From Sternotherus odoratus (lineage: Eukaryota; Chordata; Testudines; Kinosternidae), in the NCBI GenBank assembly GCA_032164245.1, contig JAVMKO010000003.1, positions 93,557,890-93,621,889 of the forward strand: a DNA stretch of 64,000 nucleotides. Direction: 5' to 3'. Position numbers and translations under genes: made by a program. The notes under the pieces are model-generated. The model ran no database searches, was not told where the DNA came from, and saw nothing but the letters and a program-made list of their open reading frames with translations. Below, one piece after another: positions 33,232 through 44,605 of this stretch (positions are counted from its first letter, which is position 1; each line of letters starts with the position of its first letter).

Positions 33232-34735
33232 TGAAACCAGATGACTGGAGGGTAGCTAATGTGATGCCAAGTTTTTGGAAAGGCTTCAGAGGTAATCCTG
33301 GTAATTATAGGCCAGAGAGCCTAACTTCAGTACCAGGTTCAAACTATAATAAAGGACAGAGTTATCATACACATATACAAACACATTATGTTGGGGAAGA
33401 GTCAACATAGTTTTTATAAAGGCAAATCATGCCTAAGAAATCTATTAGAATTCTAACATGTGGACAAGGGTGATCCAATGATTCAGTGTATTTGTCCTTT
33501 CAGAAAGCCTTTGACAGGTCCTTCTCCAAAGGCTCTTAAGAAAAGTAAGCCATAAGATCCTTGCATGGATCATTAATTGGTTAAAAGATGGGAAAGGGTA
33601 GGAATAAATGGTCAATTTTCACAGTGGAGTGAGGTAAATAGCAGGTTCCCCAAAGATCTGTTTGGGACCTGTCCTGATCAACACATTCATCTGGAAAAGA
33701 GGGTAGACAGTGAGGTGGCAAAGTTTGCAGATGATACAAAATTACTCAAGATAGGTAAATCCAAAGCTGACTGACAAGAGCTACAAAGGGAATCGCACAA
33801 AATTGGTTGACTGAGCAACAAAATGGCTGATGAAATTCAATGTTGATAAATGCAAAGTAATGCACATTGGAAAATGTAATTGCAACTCTGCATACAAAAT
33901 GAGGTGGTCTAAATTAGCTGTTACCACTCAAGAAAGACATCTTGGAATTACTGTGGAGCATTCTCTGAAAACATCTGCTCAATATGCAACAACAGTCAAA
34001 AAAGCTAACAGACTTCTAGGAACCATTAGGAAAGTGGTAGATAGAAAATATCTTTATATGTACCATATAAATCAATGGTACACCCACACATTGAATACTT
34101 CATGCAGTTCTGATTATCCTTTCTCAAAGAAGATATATTAGCATTGTAAAGGTACAGAGAAGGACAACCAAAATGATAAAGGGTATGGAAAAGCTGACTA
34201 CAAGGAGAGATTAAAAAAACTGGGCGTGTTCAGTTTAGAACTACAGCTAAGACAGGATATGATAGCGGGATCTATACATGTATGAATGTATGGAGAAAAT
34301 TCAGAGAGAAGTGTTATCTATCCCTTCACATAGCACAAGAACTAGAAGTCATCCAATGAAATTAATAGGCAGCAGGTTTAAACAAACAAAAGGAAGTACT
34401 TCTTTGTACAATGCAGTCAATCTGTGGAACTCATTGCCAGTGGATGTTGTGAAGTCCAAAAGTATAACGGGGTTAAAAAAAGAATTAGATACATTCCTGG
34501 AGGATACATCCATCAATGAGTATTAGCCAAAATGGTCAGAGATGTACCCCCATGCTCCAGGTTTCTCTAACCTCCAATTGCCAGAAGCTGGGACTGGACC
34601 ACTGGGGATAGCTCACTCAAAATTACCCTGTTCTCTTTATTCCCTCTGAAGCATCTGGCCATTGTCAGAAAACATGATACTGGGCTAGATGGACCATTGG
34701 TCTGACCCATTAGAGCTGCTTTTACGTTCTTATTA
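33232..34735 (+). pseudogene. CR1-superfamily LINE ORF2 relic with 3' UTR
   Basis: Read with frameshifts: NPGNYRPESLTS near 33300, then SEVAKFADDTKLLKI with the catalytic FADD codons at 33724-33735, then MKFNVDKCKVMHIGK, VTTQERHLGITVEHSLKTSAQ and KKANRLLGTIRK (33830-34050), and finally TRTRSHPMKLIGSRFKQTKGS and LWNSLPVDVVKSKS (34278-34526). This order matches CR1/L3-type RTs from palm to C-terminus. The following ~200 bp with ACTGGGCTAGATGGACCATTGGTCTGACC and a TTACGTTCTTA end is the matching 3' UTR. N-terminal RT and endonuclease are missing. Confidence 0.85.
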
Positions 34736-35309
34736 CCCTGATCCCACTGGAGCCCACTGGAATCAATGTAAAATATTCCCGTAGATTTGAATTGATTTTA
34801 AATGGGCTTAGGATCCAGGTGCTTAAACTTAAACATATAGTCAGAAGGTTGTTTATACCTTTAAGGAGTACTTCATTACAATATACTGCTCATTGTAGAC
34901 TCAAATTGATTTTCATTCTTCCATTCTGAGATAACCACCTGTTATCTAACTGTACATCATTTGTAGTTATTGGAAGTTGTGAAAAATCTTACAAGTGTTA
35001 AAAAAATCCCAAATGATTCTAAATTTCTGCTTCTGATGATAATTATGTAAATCATTATGAACCTTAGTCATGTGAAGGCATCGATCTCATTCACTGGGCC
35101 CACAACAGTCTGCAAGCTAGCAAGTTGCTTTTTGAAGATCTAATTTTCTGCCATTCAGTTTATTTGTAGGAATAATATTTCTAGTATTAAGATCAAAACA
35201 AAGATTAAATCTCAATTTCACACTCCACTGCTATGTACACTGCATGTGGTAGGCATGGTTTGGCTGGCCCCACGCACCCAAAAGTAAATTCCATTGTTAT
35301 TGGAGTAGC
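34736..35309. other. No gene; palindromic CAATGGGA-type fragment
   Basis: 34735-34810 is a fragment of the palindromic repeat noted at 26715. The rest is anonymous. Confidence 0.35.
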
Positions 35310-35870
35310 TGTGATGGGTTGGATCATAGAAATCCCCTTAGGGTTGCCAACTCATGTGCCAAGCCTACTTCCGTCTCGGCTTTTCTGTCCTGCCAGCTTG
35401 GGACTCCAGAGCCCTGCTTGGTTTGAGCCAGACTCACTAGCCTGCTGCAAACCTAGACCCATGTCTGAACCACGTCCCATAACAGCTATAGGCTTAATTG
35501 AAAGCAGGTTCAGAAGTGTTCCTGTCTTTAACACTCAGATGCTCAACTTCCAATGGGGTACAAACCCCAAATTAATCCATTTTACCTTGTATAAAGGTTA
35601 TACAAGGTAAACTCAGAAATTGTTCGCCCTCTATAACACTGATAGATATGCACAGTTGTTTGCCCTCCCCTCCCAGGTACTAATATATACTCCAGGTTAA
35701 TTAATAAGTAAAAACTGATTTTATTAAATACAGAAAGTAGGATTTAAGTGGTTCCAAGTAGTAACAGAGAACAAAGTGAATTACCAAAATAAAATAAAAC
35801 ATGCAGATCTAGCTGTAATACAGTAATAAAACTGAATACAGATAAAATCTCTCCCTCAGAGATGTTTCGC
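35310..35870 (+). repeat. LTR-like interspersed repeat, copy 2
   Basis: Left end TGTGATGGGTTGGATCA, better preserved than copy 1 at 2636-3209. Shared landmarks are CAGCTTGGGACTCCAGAGCC, TTGTTCGCCCTCTATAACAC, GTAAAAACTGATTTTATTAA. Similarity to copy 1 ends after GAGATGTTT. The TG start supports an LTR. No internal retroviral region adjoins it. Confidence 0.55.
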
Positions 35871-36797
35871 CACTAGGCACATGTCACTGTGGCGAATATA
35901 TTGGACACCGCTGCTAGAGTGTAGATTCACATCATATTAAAAACACCATCCAACCACTATGTAGCTGAGAGGAAAATTGGTCAAGCCTTATTTATCCTCT
36001 CCCCCATCCCCCACAGTTCCTATAGATGATTCAGACAGAAACAAGAGGGCCATTACTGTTTCCATTCAGAGATGGAGAGGAATGAAGAAGAAAGATGTGC
36101 TTCCAGAAAATGAGCTTCTTCTGACAGCAAGATTTCAATACTAGGAATCTTGAGGTTGGAATTCTATATTGTTATTGTTTATTAGTGTTACGAAAGAACC
36201 CATAAGACCCAGTCTGGGTCCACATGTACTGAACACAGAACTAATCTCATGCTGTCTTTGTTTCCATTTGTCATGTTATTTCGTTGTACTGGGAATGGAA
36301 CTGCCACTCAGATGAGTCCTGGTGGTAGACAGTACATACACCTACATTCAATTTGCACTTGTACAGACGTGTCAGAAATGCTAAATGAAATAGATTGCCA
36401 GGAGAATACAAATCATAATAGTCAGAGATGAAAGACTGATTATGATGCATTAGTTTTCTCATTCTGGATTTCTTCACTGTTTGTTACCTGACAAAGAGAT
36501 AAAGCACTATTTTTCTCTCAGTGCCTGATCTTGGAAGAACTGTGAGACAGAGGGGAGAGGGCCAGGAGCTTTCTCTCCAACTACCCCGCCAGCTGCTTTG
36601 TGTCTGTGTGTGGGCGGTAGTCCAATCCATTCTGTAGGTCTGAATGGAAAGGTCTATAGGTCTGAAAGATCTTCAGGTGGTCACTAACAGAGTTCTTCAA
36701 TTTGTAGGTGCCCAAACTGAGACCTTGGGGTCTGATTTGCAGAAGTGCTGAACAATCCCAGCTGTAGCTGAAGTCAGTGGGAGCTGTGCGTTGAACA
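35871..36797. other. No recognised feature
   Basis: Anonymous sequence between the LTR-like repeat and the 36.8-kb MITE. Confidence 0.4.
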
Positions 36798-37510
36798 GAT
36801 ATGATCAGGGGTGAAAGTAAATTATGGAATTACTGGTATGCTGGAAGTCCTGATCAGCGTGCGGAGCCTCACCCAGAAGAGGCGATTTAAAGGGCCCCCG
36901 GGCTCCAGCTGCCACCGCAGCGGAGCCCCGGGCCCTTTAAATCCCCATGGGAGCCCTACTGCCGGAGACCTGGGGAGCAGCGGCGAGTCTCCGTTGGAAT
37001 TTAAAAGGGCCTCAGGGCTCCAGCCCTGCTATCGCCCTAGAGCCCTTTAAATCCCCCCCGAGACCCGCTGGCGCTCCGCAGGGCTCTGGCAGCAGGGTTC
37101 CTGTGGGGATTTAAAAGGCTGGGGACTGCAGCAGCTGCTACCGCCCTGGCCCTTTAAATGTCTCCTGAACCCCGGGGCCAGAGCCATGGGGTAACGGCAG
37201 CAGGGTTCTGGCGGAGACCCGCCGGCGCTCCCCAGGGCTACAGTCATGGGGCTGAGGAGGGGATTTAAAGACTGGGGTGGTAGCGGCTGCCGCAGCCCCA
37301 AGCCCTTTAAATCTCTGCCTGAGCCCTGCTGCCGGAGCCCTGGGGTAGTGACCAGGGTTCCCGCAGAGATTTAAAGGACCAGGGGCTCCTGCTGGGAGCC
37401 CCAGGCCCTTTAAATTGTCTCCGGAGGAAACCAGGGCCGGTACGATGCACCGGCTCTTGCCGGTACGCTGTACCGGCGCGTACCGGCTTACTTTCACCTC
37501 TGGATATGAT
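36798..37510 (+). mobile_element. 697-bp hAT MITE of alternating palindromic modules
   Basis: Element 36806-37502 has 15-bp TIRs CAGGGGTGAAAGTAA and (right, inverted) CAGAGGTGAAAGTAA, one mismatch, and an exact 8-bp TSD GATATGAT (36798-36805, 37503-37510). The GC-rich body contains ten TTTAAA cores that strictly alternate between GATTTAAAGGG-like and CCCTTTAAAT-like orientation, i.e. five inverted module pairs. Near the right end is a CCGGTACG/CGTACCGG cluster (37436-37487). Non-coding; long frames here come from GC-richness. Confidence 0.9.
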
Positions 37511-40099
37511 GCTAACTGCACTGAAAAAAGTCAGGCCACAGTCATCTCAAATTGGGCAGCCAAAAGCTTATCAAGCAATTCTTTCCAAAGAAGATGGTGG
37601 CATAAAAAATATTTGACTTCAGGTAAGAAGCAAGTCACCCAATATCCATTTTTGTGCCTGATTACGCCAATTGTACTCGTGTGTGAGTTTGCGGATTTGG
37701 ATTGTGCAATCAAGAGGCAAATTGTGCAACATTGTTTATCAGGCAAGATCTGGAGAAGAGCTCTTAATAGCCAGAGATTACACTTTTGGATATTGGATGA
37801 GCCATACAAGTATCAGAGTCACAAGCCCTGAACACAGAAAGAATGTACAATGAGTTAGTGCATATATTAAAGAAACCCAAGTCAATAGTCCCAAAATGCC
37901 ACGTTAGGTTGTAAGGTTTCAAAATAATTGCAAATCTGGTGGCATGAAAGAGGAAAATCTGTTTTCTTAGCACTTGGAAAAAATGTCATTATCTGGAAAA
38001 AAAAATCTGATAAAATTCCTATTCCAGATGACAGGGCTCGTATGCAGGTCAAAAGAAAGTAACATTATCTTCTCCTTTTTTCTATAGAAGTGCAGCTGTG
38101 ATGGGAAAACCAAAACTCAAGGCTGGCTACAGAAGAAGATTCTGATGTAAAAGGAAGCTGTACACATCAACATAATGGGAGGAGAAGCTTATGTCCTGTC
38201 AGAAGAACTGAAAGTAGACTTGTAAGAGTAAGAAATCTTTCCATGGATATCAGCAGTATTCTCCAGAACGTGCTTGAGCCTAAGAAGATGAAGAACGAAG
38301 AACAAATTGGAAGACTAAGTGAAGAAGCTGGAGGACATTGTCAAAACAAAATCAAGACTAAGTAGTTGTAGGCTAAAAGGGTCATGACTGAAAAGAATTC
38401 AAGAAGGCAGAAAAACAAATGGATGAATTTGTCAGAAAGAAGAATAAAAAGCACTAATATATGTGAAATGTCAGAATACAAGTCAGGATCTGATGACAAA
38501 CAAAGATAAAGGGAAAATAGAGCTGTTTTAAATGACTTCTGGTTAGACACGCCAGAGAGGAAAAACAAACAAGTTCTTAAGGAACCAAAAAGCCCAAACA
38601 AACATCAACCAACCAAACAAAAACGCCCTTTTCCCAGCCCCTCTCCCCAATAAAGATTAAGAGAAACCGCTGATGATGTAATAGTTCCAAATCACTGCAG
38701 TCTGCTAGATGTTTTTGGGAAGCAGCTCACCTAAGAGAGGAAGGAGACACAGGGCAAGTCATCTGCTATGCCTTATGCATAAAATGGGGATAATAATACT
38801 TCCTTTCTCCCACTATTTGTTACTAGGATTTGGAGTGTAAATTCTTTGGGGCAGAAAGAACACAGCTCCACTATGATCATTCTCTGCTGTTGTAAATTAG
38901 AGCTCCTCCCTGCAATAGATTATGGATTAAATCAAGCAAGCATGGCTGCAGCATCCTTTTCAAAGAGAAGTTGCATAGTATAGGATGATAGCCTTCAAAA
39001 TAACTCCTTGGAAGCAAAACATTCCTTAAAGTGCCTGAAACTAAATGGTCAATACACAGTGTTGATCATTGGAAACCATAAACCCCATGTGGCACATCCA
39101 CTGCTCATTTGTTAGCACTTTACATGTCTGTTTGTAAATTCATAGTAATTAATATATGGGTGTAAATTTTAAAAATATTTAATTGACACTTTTACTAGTT
39201 CATTCAGGTAAGGACAGATCCCTGTAGACTGCAGAGTGGAAAACATAATGTTCGTATTAAAGAAAAAACCTCAGGACTACTGCAGAATAATTCATACTTA
39301 GCAAAGTTAATTCAAATTATAAGAGTTATTGGCCAAGAATTAGTTCCATAAAATGAAATGATGCACAGGACAGGGCTTAGAGAACCTTAGTTTAATTAAG
39401 ATGGGCCAAAACTGCTTGAGGAATATAAAGTTGTACCTTGCTTATAATGCAGGCATTTTGTTGGAGAAATTCATGTCACACTGCTGCTAATAAAATGAAG
39501 ATTATACACTCTAATAATAATCTGAAAACTTTTGAGGGAACGTCACCTCAGAGACTCAGTGTTCGAGATCTGGAGGAGCCAATGTATAGCTGAAAAATTA
39601 CCTCAGTTGGATGGATAATTGAACCTGCCATGCAAGTGGAATATTTGCAAACTACAAACAAGTAATATGGAATAGTGCTGTAGTAGTCAGACTTTGTGCT
39701 AACATCTAAGGACTGCACAGTGGTTGACAAAAGGTAGATGAGTGTCATCATCCCCATTTTACAGATGGGGATATCTTGGCCCAGAGAAGATGCCTGACGT
39801 GACCCAATGAGTCAATGGCAGACATACCTCACAACTTTCTAAGGCCCAAATATGCGACACAATGTGTGGCAGAGTCCCAAGATAAGGGACAAAGTTATTA
39901 ATGCAGGAAATGTCAATTTCTTTGTCTTTATTTCTTACCTACAGTTTTCAACAATAAAAGAGAAAGGACATCAAATGTGTGTGGGTTTGTACATAGGGAG
40001 CTTTGTGACTAAAATGTATTACATTCCATGAAATAGTTTGAGAGGTATAGTGGCAGAGCAAGGAGAACTCCTAGTCCCTTGCACGAACCATGAAACAGC
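37511..40099. other. No gene; old SINE fragments
   Basis: 38835-38860 (GTAAATTCTTTGGGGCAG) is a SINE 3' tail fragment. 39733-39835 (CATCATCCCCATTTTACAGATGGGG) is a MIR-like relic. Otherwise AT-rich and anonymous. Confidence 0.4.
39733..39835 (+). repeat. MIR-like relic
   Basis: ATCCCCATTTTACAGATGGG then CCCAGAGAAGATGCCTGACGTGACCCAATGAGTCAATGGCAGAC: order and spacing of the MIR conserved region. Confidence 0.5.
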
Positions 40100-40192
40100 C
40101 ACTGCATGTATCCGATGAAGTGGGTATTAGCCCACAAAAATTTATGCTTCAATACTTTAGTTAGTCTTTAAGGTGCCACAGGACTCTGTCAC
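40100..40192 (+). repeat. PLE terminal fragment
   Basis: TATCCGATGAAGTGGGTATTAGCCCAC followed by TTATGCTTCAATACTTTAGTTAGTCTTTAAGGTGCCACAGGACTC matches the PLE arm at 7337-7416. The hammerhead GAAA box is mutated to AAAA, so any ribozyme here would be dead. No TSD recognised. Confidence 0.75.
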
Positions 40193-41859
40193 TTCCATAA
40201 AACAACAGACTCCCATTTCTTGTTTCACAGGGGTCAGTCACTGGCTTACTCTTATTCATATCAGTTATGTGTATAACACTATTCAAAGAAAGATTTCTAA
40301 GTCTGATGGTGATATTAAGCTAGGAAGGATGGGAAGTTATAACTAATAATACAGTCAGCACAGAACTGTTTAGATAAGTGAAAGTATCTGTACATTACTC
40401 ATCTGAAAGCAATTGTAGATTCTAGTACTGTGAGTTACATACAAATCAAACAGGCACTCTATTAGAGAACAAAGATAGAAGAAACATCTGGAATGATAAT
40501 GGAAAGGTGATGTGGTAAATTGATCGGAATTGTGATTTGGGCTTTATCACAGAAAAACATTCCACTTTAACTATAATTCTTGCCTTGGAAATATGCTTAT
40601 GGTATTCTGCCTTTCATCAATCAGATAATTCTGACAGGTGTATGAAAGACACAGTGACATTCACTATCTTTTCTTGTTATTTGAACAGCTGCTCAAATTG
40701 TCAAATCTACAGAATGGAGCTCTTTCGAGTAATTTCATTTTGGATATAATATTTCTCTAGATCCTACCTTTCTAACTGCTAAATCCTCTTGTCTTTTACA
40801 CCAATATATATCTGAGAACTAAATTTACTTCAGTGAAGTTACTCTAGATTTACAATGATGCAACTGAAAGAAGAATTTTGCTCCCCTGCATTTGACAGAG
40901 AGCAACAAAACGTGTAGGACAGGGCTACAAAATGTTTAGCAATCACTTTTCCAGTATGTGTGCAAACAATTAGGCAATTATGCACAGAAAAAATGACATG
41001 CACTTTCAATGTCCTGAGAATAATAAATATGCATTGCCATTAAAAAAATCTTTGTTATTTTGCTTTTGTATCAGTACCATAAAGGGGTGTATGGGAGACT
41101 AGGGAGGGTAGTTCCTCTGTTGGAGGAACATGTCATGCTCCTTTCTGAGTAGTTCATCTACTTTGATCCCCACTTATACCCAGCTTTCACCTGTGGCTCC
41201 AATTAGCTGTTTGCATGCAACCATGGCCACACTCTGGGAAACCACTTCGACGAGTGGGCCAAAGCAGGTGAGGGTAGCCAGTGTGTCTTTTTATCTCGGT
41301 GAGATAGGGAAATTGCTTCTCTCTAGCATGCGAAAACTGTTCTGTAGACTGGGCAGAGGAAATCAATTTGTGATTCAACGGCCGTGAAGGCGGTACAGCA
41401 ACGTGCTGTGGGGCACGGAGAGCATGACAAGGCACAGAAGATGTCCTGGTCACCCACTGAGGCTAAGGAAGTCCCCAGCCATAATGATTTTTTGTGGTGC
41501 TGGAATCTGGCTTCCACAGCCAAGAGAGTGGGACTGCCCCATGCAACGGCTTTCTCACTTAAAAAATTCCTGCACAGGTTTTCTCACAACTCTCATCCCA
41601 TTAACATCTTATCAAATCTCATCATCCTTATCCTCATATTATTAATTCAAGTCCTGCAGCAATGGGGGGTTTGGTGAAAGCAACAGGTGGAGATGACCGC
41701 TGGCAATTGTAGCCACAATCCTGCTTGTAGGAACTAATGGCCATTCAGCTCCATCCCCAAGGCAGCGGAGAAGTTCAGCAGCATCGTAGGCGGCTGAGCA
41801 TTCCTTTTCACATTACTCACACTTCCTAAGGAAAGGGGCTAGAGGGGATTCCCTAAACA
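40193..41859. other. No recognised gene
   Basis: 40193-41100 is anonymous. 41390-41859 may be 5' UTR of the following LINE, but that is a guess from position. Confidence 0.35.
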
Positions 41860-43080
41860 TTGCCTGCCCCCATAACATCTGGCCAGACTACTGCTGTTGG
41901 CAGATCATCCTACAGTAAAAACTATAACGAAGAAAAGACTCACCTTAGGAGCATGGAATGTCTGCACCTTTTCCAAGGCCTGAGAGAAGAAAAGCTCTTG
42001 TCTCCAGTGGACTTGCCTACTATAATATTGATATTGCAGCACTGAGAGAGACTAGATTGGCTGGAGAAGGTTCCATCAGTGAACTAGGAGGTGATTACAC
42101 TTTCTTTTGGAAAGGAAAAGCAAAGGATGAAGACAGGATCCATGGAGCTGGATTTGCCATAAGAAAGTCACTCCTGAAACAACTTCTTGACCTTCCTGTT
42201 GGCCTGAATGAATGGCTCATGAAACTTTGATTTCTCCTGAAATCTCTATGATGTGTCACTATCATCGGTGCCTATGCACCTACCCTGATCAGCACAGAGG
42301 AAAACAAGAAGCAGTTTTACTCTGACCTGAAATCCATCATCAGATCAGTCCCTGCATATGAAAAAACTCATCCTGCTGGGAGACTTTAATGCTAGAGTTG
42401 GTAGAGACAGCAGCGGCTGGAGAGGTGTGACAGGATTACATGGAGTGGGAAAGATGAATAGCAACAGACTCCTCTTCTGGGTAAATGTGCAGAACACAGT
42501 CCGCTCATCATGAACACCATCTTTAAGCAAAATGATAAATATAAAACAATATGGATGCACAGTCCAAACAATGGCACCTGATTGACTATGTTATCACCCG
42601 CCAACGAGACATCTGCAATGTCAGAATTGCCAGAGACATGCATGGTGCAGAATGCTGTACACTCCACAGACTAGTAACAGCAGTTATTGAGATCACAACT
42701 TAGATGGGCCGGGCATGTCATCAGAATGGAAGACCACCATCTCCCAAAACAGGTCTTGTACGGGGAGTTGAGTCAGAGCAAAAGAAAGAAGTGCTTCAAA
42801 GGTAACCCGAAGATCAGTCTCCAGTGGGCTGGCATAAATCCCAAAGACCTTGAGCAAATGGCTCAGAATAGGACTTGTAAGTGGTCTCTTACAAGATCAG
42901 CATATGACAAGTTTGAGCAGGATCAATGAAATTATCTCCAGGCTGCACGTGAAAGGCACCACAGAACTATATCCTCAAACATCATAGAGAAGGACTTCCC
43001 ACTGCGCTTGGTGCAACTGACTCTGCATATGTGTAGCCATATATGAGAACTGCGACAATATCATCGTCATCGTCAGCGAT
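41860..43080 (+). pseudogene. LINE with endonuclease fused to C-terminus, RT deleted
   Basis: An APE endonuclease is readable with frameshifts: NIDIAALRETRLAGEG and GAGFAIRKSLLKQLLDLPVG (41958-42230), an AYAPT segment near 42270, [12 protein letters not shown] with the GDFNA codons at 42379-42393, a WMHSPNN segment near 42550, then DYVITRQRD near 42580. Directly after (42687-42929) comes LRWAGHVIRMEDHHLPKQVL, which in such LINEs lies C-terminal to the RT. The whole RT domain is therefore missing. The end has a Cys/His-poor tail and a TCATCGTCATCG microsatellite (43061-43075). Clade uncertain. Confidence 0.8.
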
Positions 43081-43169
43081 GGACAACTAAATACCACCAT
43101 AAAATAATGTAGGCCAGAATCTCAGTAATACATCTTCAATCTCTCTCAAGACAGATACTTAACCCTCAC

Positions 43170-43244
43170 AGAGCCTGATCTAGGTCCCAAGGAAGTCAGT
43201 AGGAAAACTCCTATTGACTTTAACAGGAGTTGGAGCAGGCTCTT
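43170..43244. repeat. Palindromic CAATGGGA-type fragment
   Basis: GTCAGTAGGAAAACTCCTATTGAC forms an imperfect 10-bp stem. GCCTGATC at the left and GGAGCAGGC at the right resemble the ends of the family seen at 26715. It abuts the truncated 3' end of the Gypsy relic. Confidence 0.45.
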
Positions 43245-43280
43245 AAAAAGCCAGGCAGATGCAGTGGAGGGTACCAGTGA

Positions 43281-43760
43281 GCTATCTACCGTCAGGATCT
43301 CCTTGGGTATCCCTACGCGGGAAAAAATTTGCACTAACTCCCGGGTTATGGTCTTGGACATCGTGTTCCATAGGGGCACAGCCTCCGGGTATCACGTGGC
43401 ATAGTCCAGTACAACCGGTATGTGCGGATGGCCCTGGGCAGACTTCTCTATTGGCCCTACCAGGTCCATAGCGATCCTCTCAAAGGGGACTTCAGTAATA
43501 GGTAGAGGCACCAAAGGGGCCCTTAAGTGTGGTCGGGGGGCATGCAGTTGGCATTCCGGGCAGGAGGCACAATACTGCCAGACAGCTGCATAAACTCCAG
43601 GCCAGAAAAACCTTTTCAGGATTCGATCGAGGGTTTTCTCTACCCCTAGGTGCCCCCCAAATAGATGGGTATGGGCTAGGTCCATCACACCTCTCTGGTG
43701 TTTCTGCGGCACCAAGAGATGTTCCATGGTTTGTTCCTGCCTCTGGACTATCCTGTACAA
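43281..43760 (-). pseudogene. Retrotransposon integrase, partial
   Basis: 43392-43760 encodes an HHCC zinc-binding domain (HLFGGH, then CASCPEC) followed by the start of the catalytic core (ERIAMDLVGP, with the first acidic residue in MDL). A second frame (43379-43281) continues with SKTITRELVQIFSRVGIPKE, the segment before the second catalytic Asp, and is cut there. One frameshift lies near 43385. The D,D,E triad is incomplete, so the integrase is inactive. The ATG at 43760 is internal. Ty3/Gypsy assignment comes from the zinc finger and core wording. Confidence 0.85.
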
Positions 43761-43999
43761 TAGGTCCCTCTTTATTATATAATATGGCCCTCGACTCTCC
43801 CTTCTACAGGGACCCCATTCACCTCAACTACTTCCTTACGGATATTGTGGTATAACGGATCATTGGCTTGATCCTGCCCAAAGTTTTCCATTGAGGGGCC
43901 AATTGGTCCCAACTCCGGGGTCTCTACTTCTGTCTCCCTCTCAGGAGAAGTCTGGGGGGAGCTAGGTCCAGTGGCAGGTTCCCCCCTTGCTCACCCAGC

Positions 44000-44524
44000 C
44001 CCTTTTCTCTTGGGGCTCACTTGTTTCCCTATGAGCGTAAACATCTGGTACCGAGCCAAAATTCTCGTCCCCAATTCCTTAGCCACCCTCCTCTCCCTTC
44101 GAGACTTCCTGGGCTCCCCAGGAGTAGAGAATAACTCCGGATCGAATTCCTGGAAAGCCGGGGCCCCGCTACCTCTCAGGGGCACCTCCTGGGTTTCAGT
44201 GCTACTGCCTTCTGCTTCCCTCCCGGGGAGTAGGCTATCAAACCCTGGGAAGTCTCGTCCAATGAGGACTGGGTAGGGAAGCTTCGGGACTACTCCCACC
44301 ATCATTTTTGTGGGGTTTCCCAGGATGTCTATCCTTACGGGGATAGTCGGCTAATAGTTAATATCCCCATGCACACAGGATACTCCTTAGCGCTTGGCCC
44401 GGGACAGTTGGTCTCACCCGACCAGCTTTCCCGAGACCAGTGTGACCACACTCCCTGAGTCCACCAATGCGGTGGTCTCAATGCCGTTCATCTTAACGGG
44501 CCTGGTGTATCGGTGGGGGGCCAT
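44000..44524 (-). pseudogene. Retrotransposon aspartic protease region
   Basis: From a possible ATG at 44524 the minus frame reads through KMNGIETTALVDSGSVVTLV; the catalytic D-S-G codons are at 44453-44461. A stop at 44417 breaks the frame. In a shifted frame (44305-43991) comes YPVLIGRDFPGFDSLLPG, the usual C-terminal part of Gypsy proteases (ILG/IGRD-type). A basic linker (RKSRRERRVAKE) follows before the integrase. No RT motif (such as YxDD) appears between this and the integrase. Confidence 0.75.
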
Positions 44525-44605
44525 TGCAACCCCTACTTGACTTATCAAGTCACAGGGCCCTCCTATCCCTCCCAGGTCACATTGCAGGGGCTCCTCTAGG
44601 TTTGG

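Noticed and set aside
37415..37831. 138-codon plus frame
   Set aside because: It begins inside the 36.8-kb MITE and runs into flanking DNA; no conserved domain.
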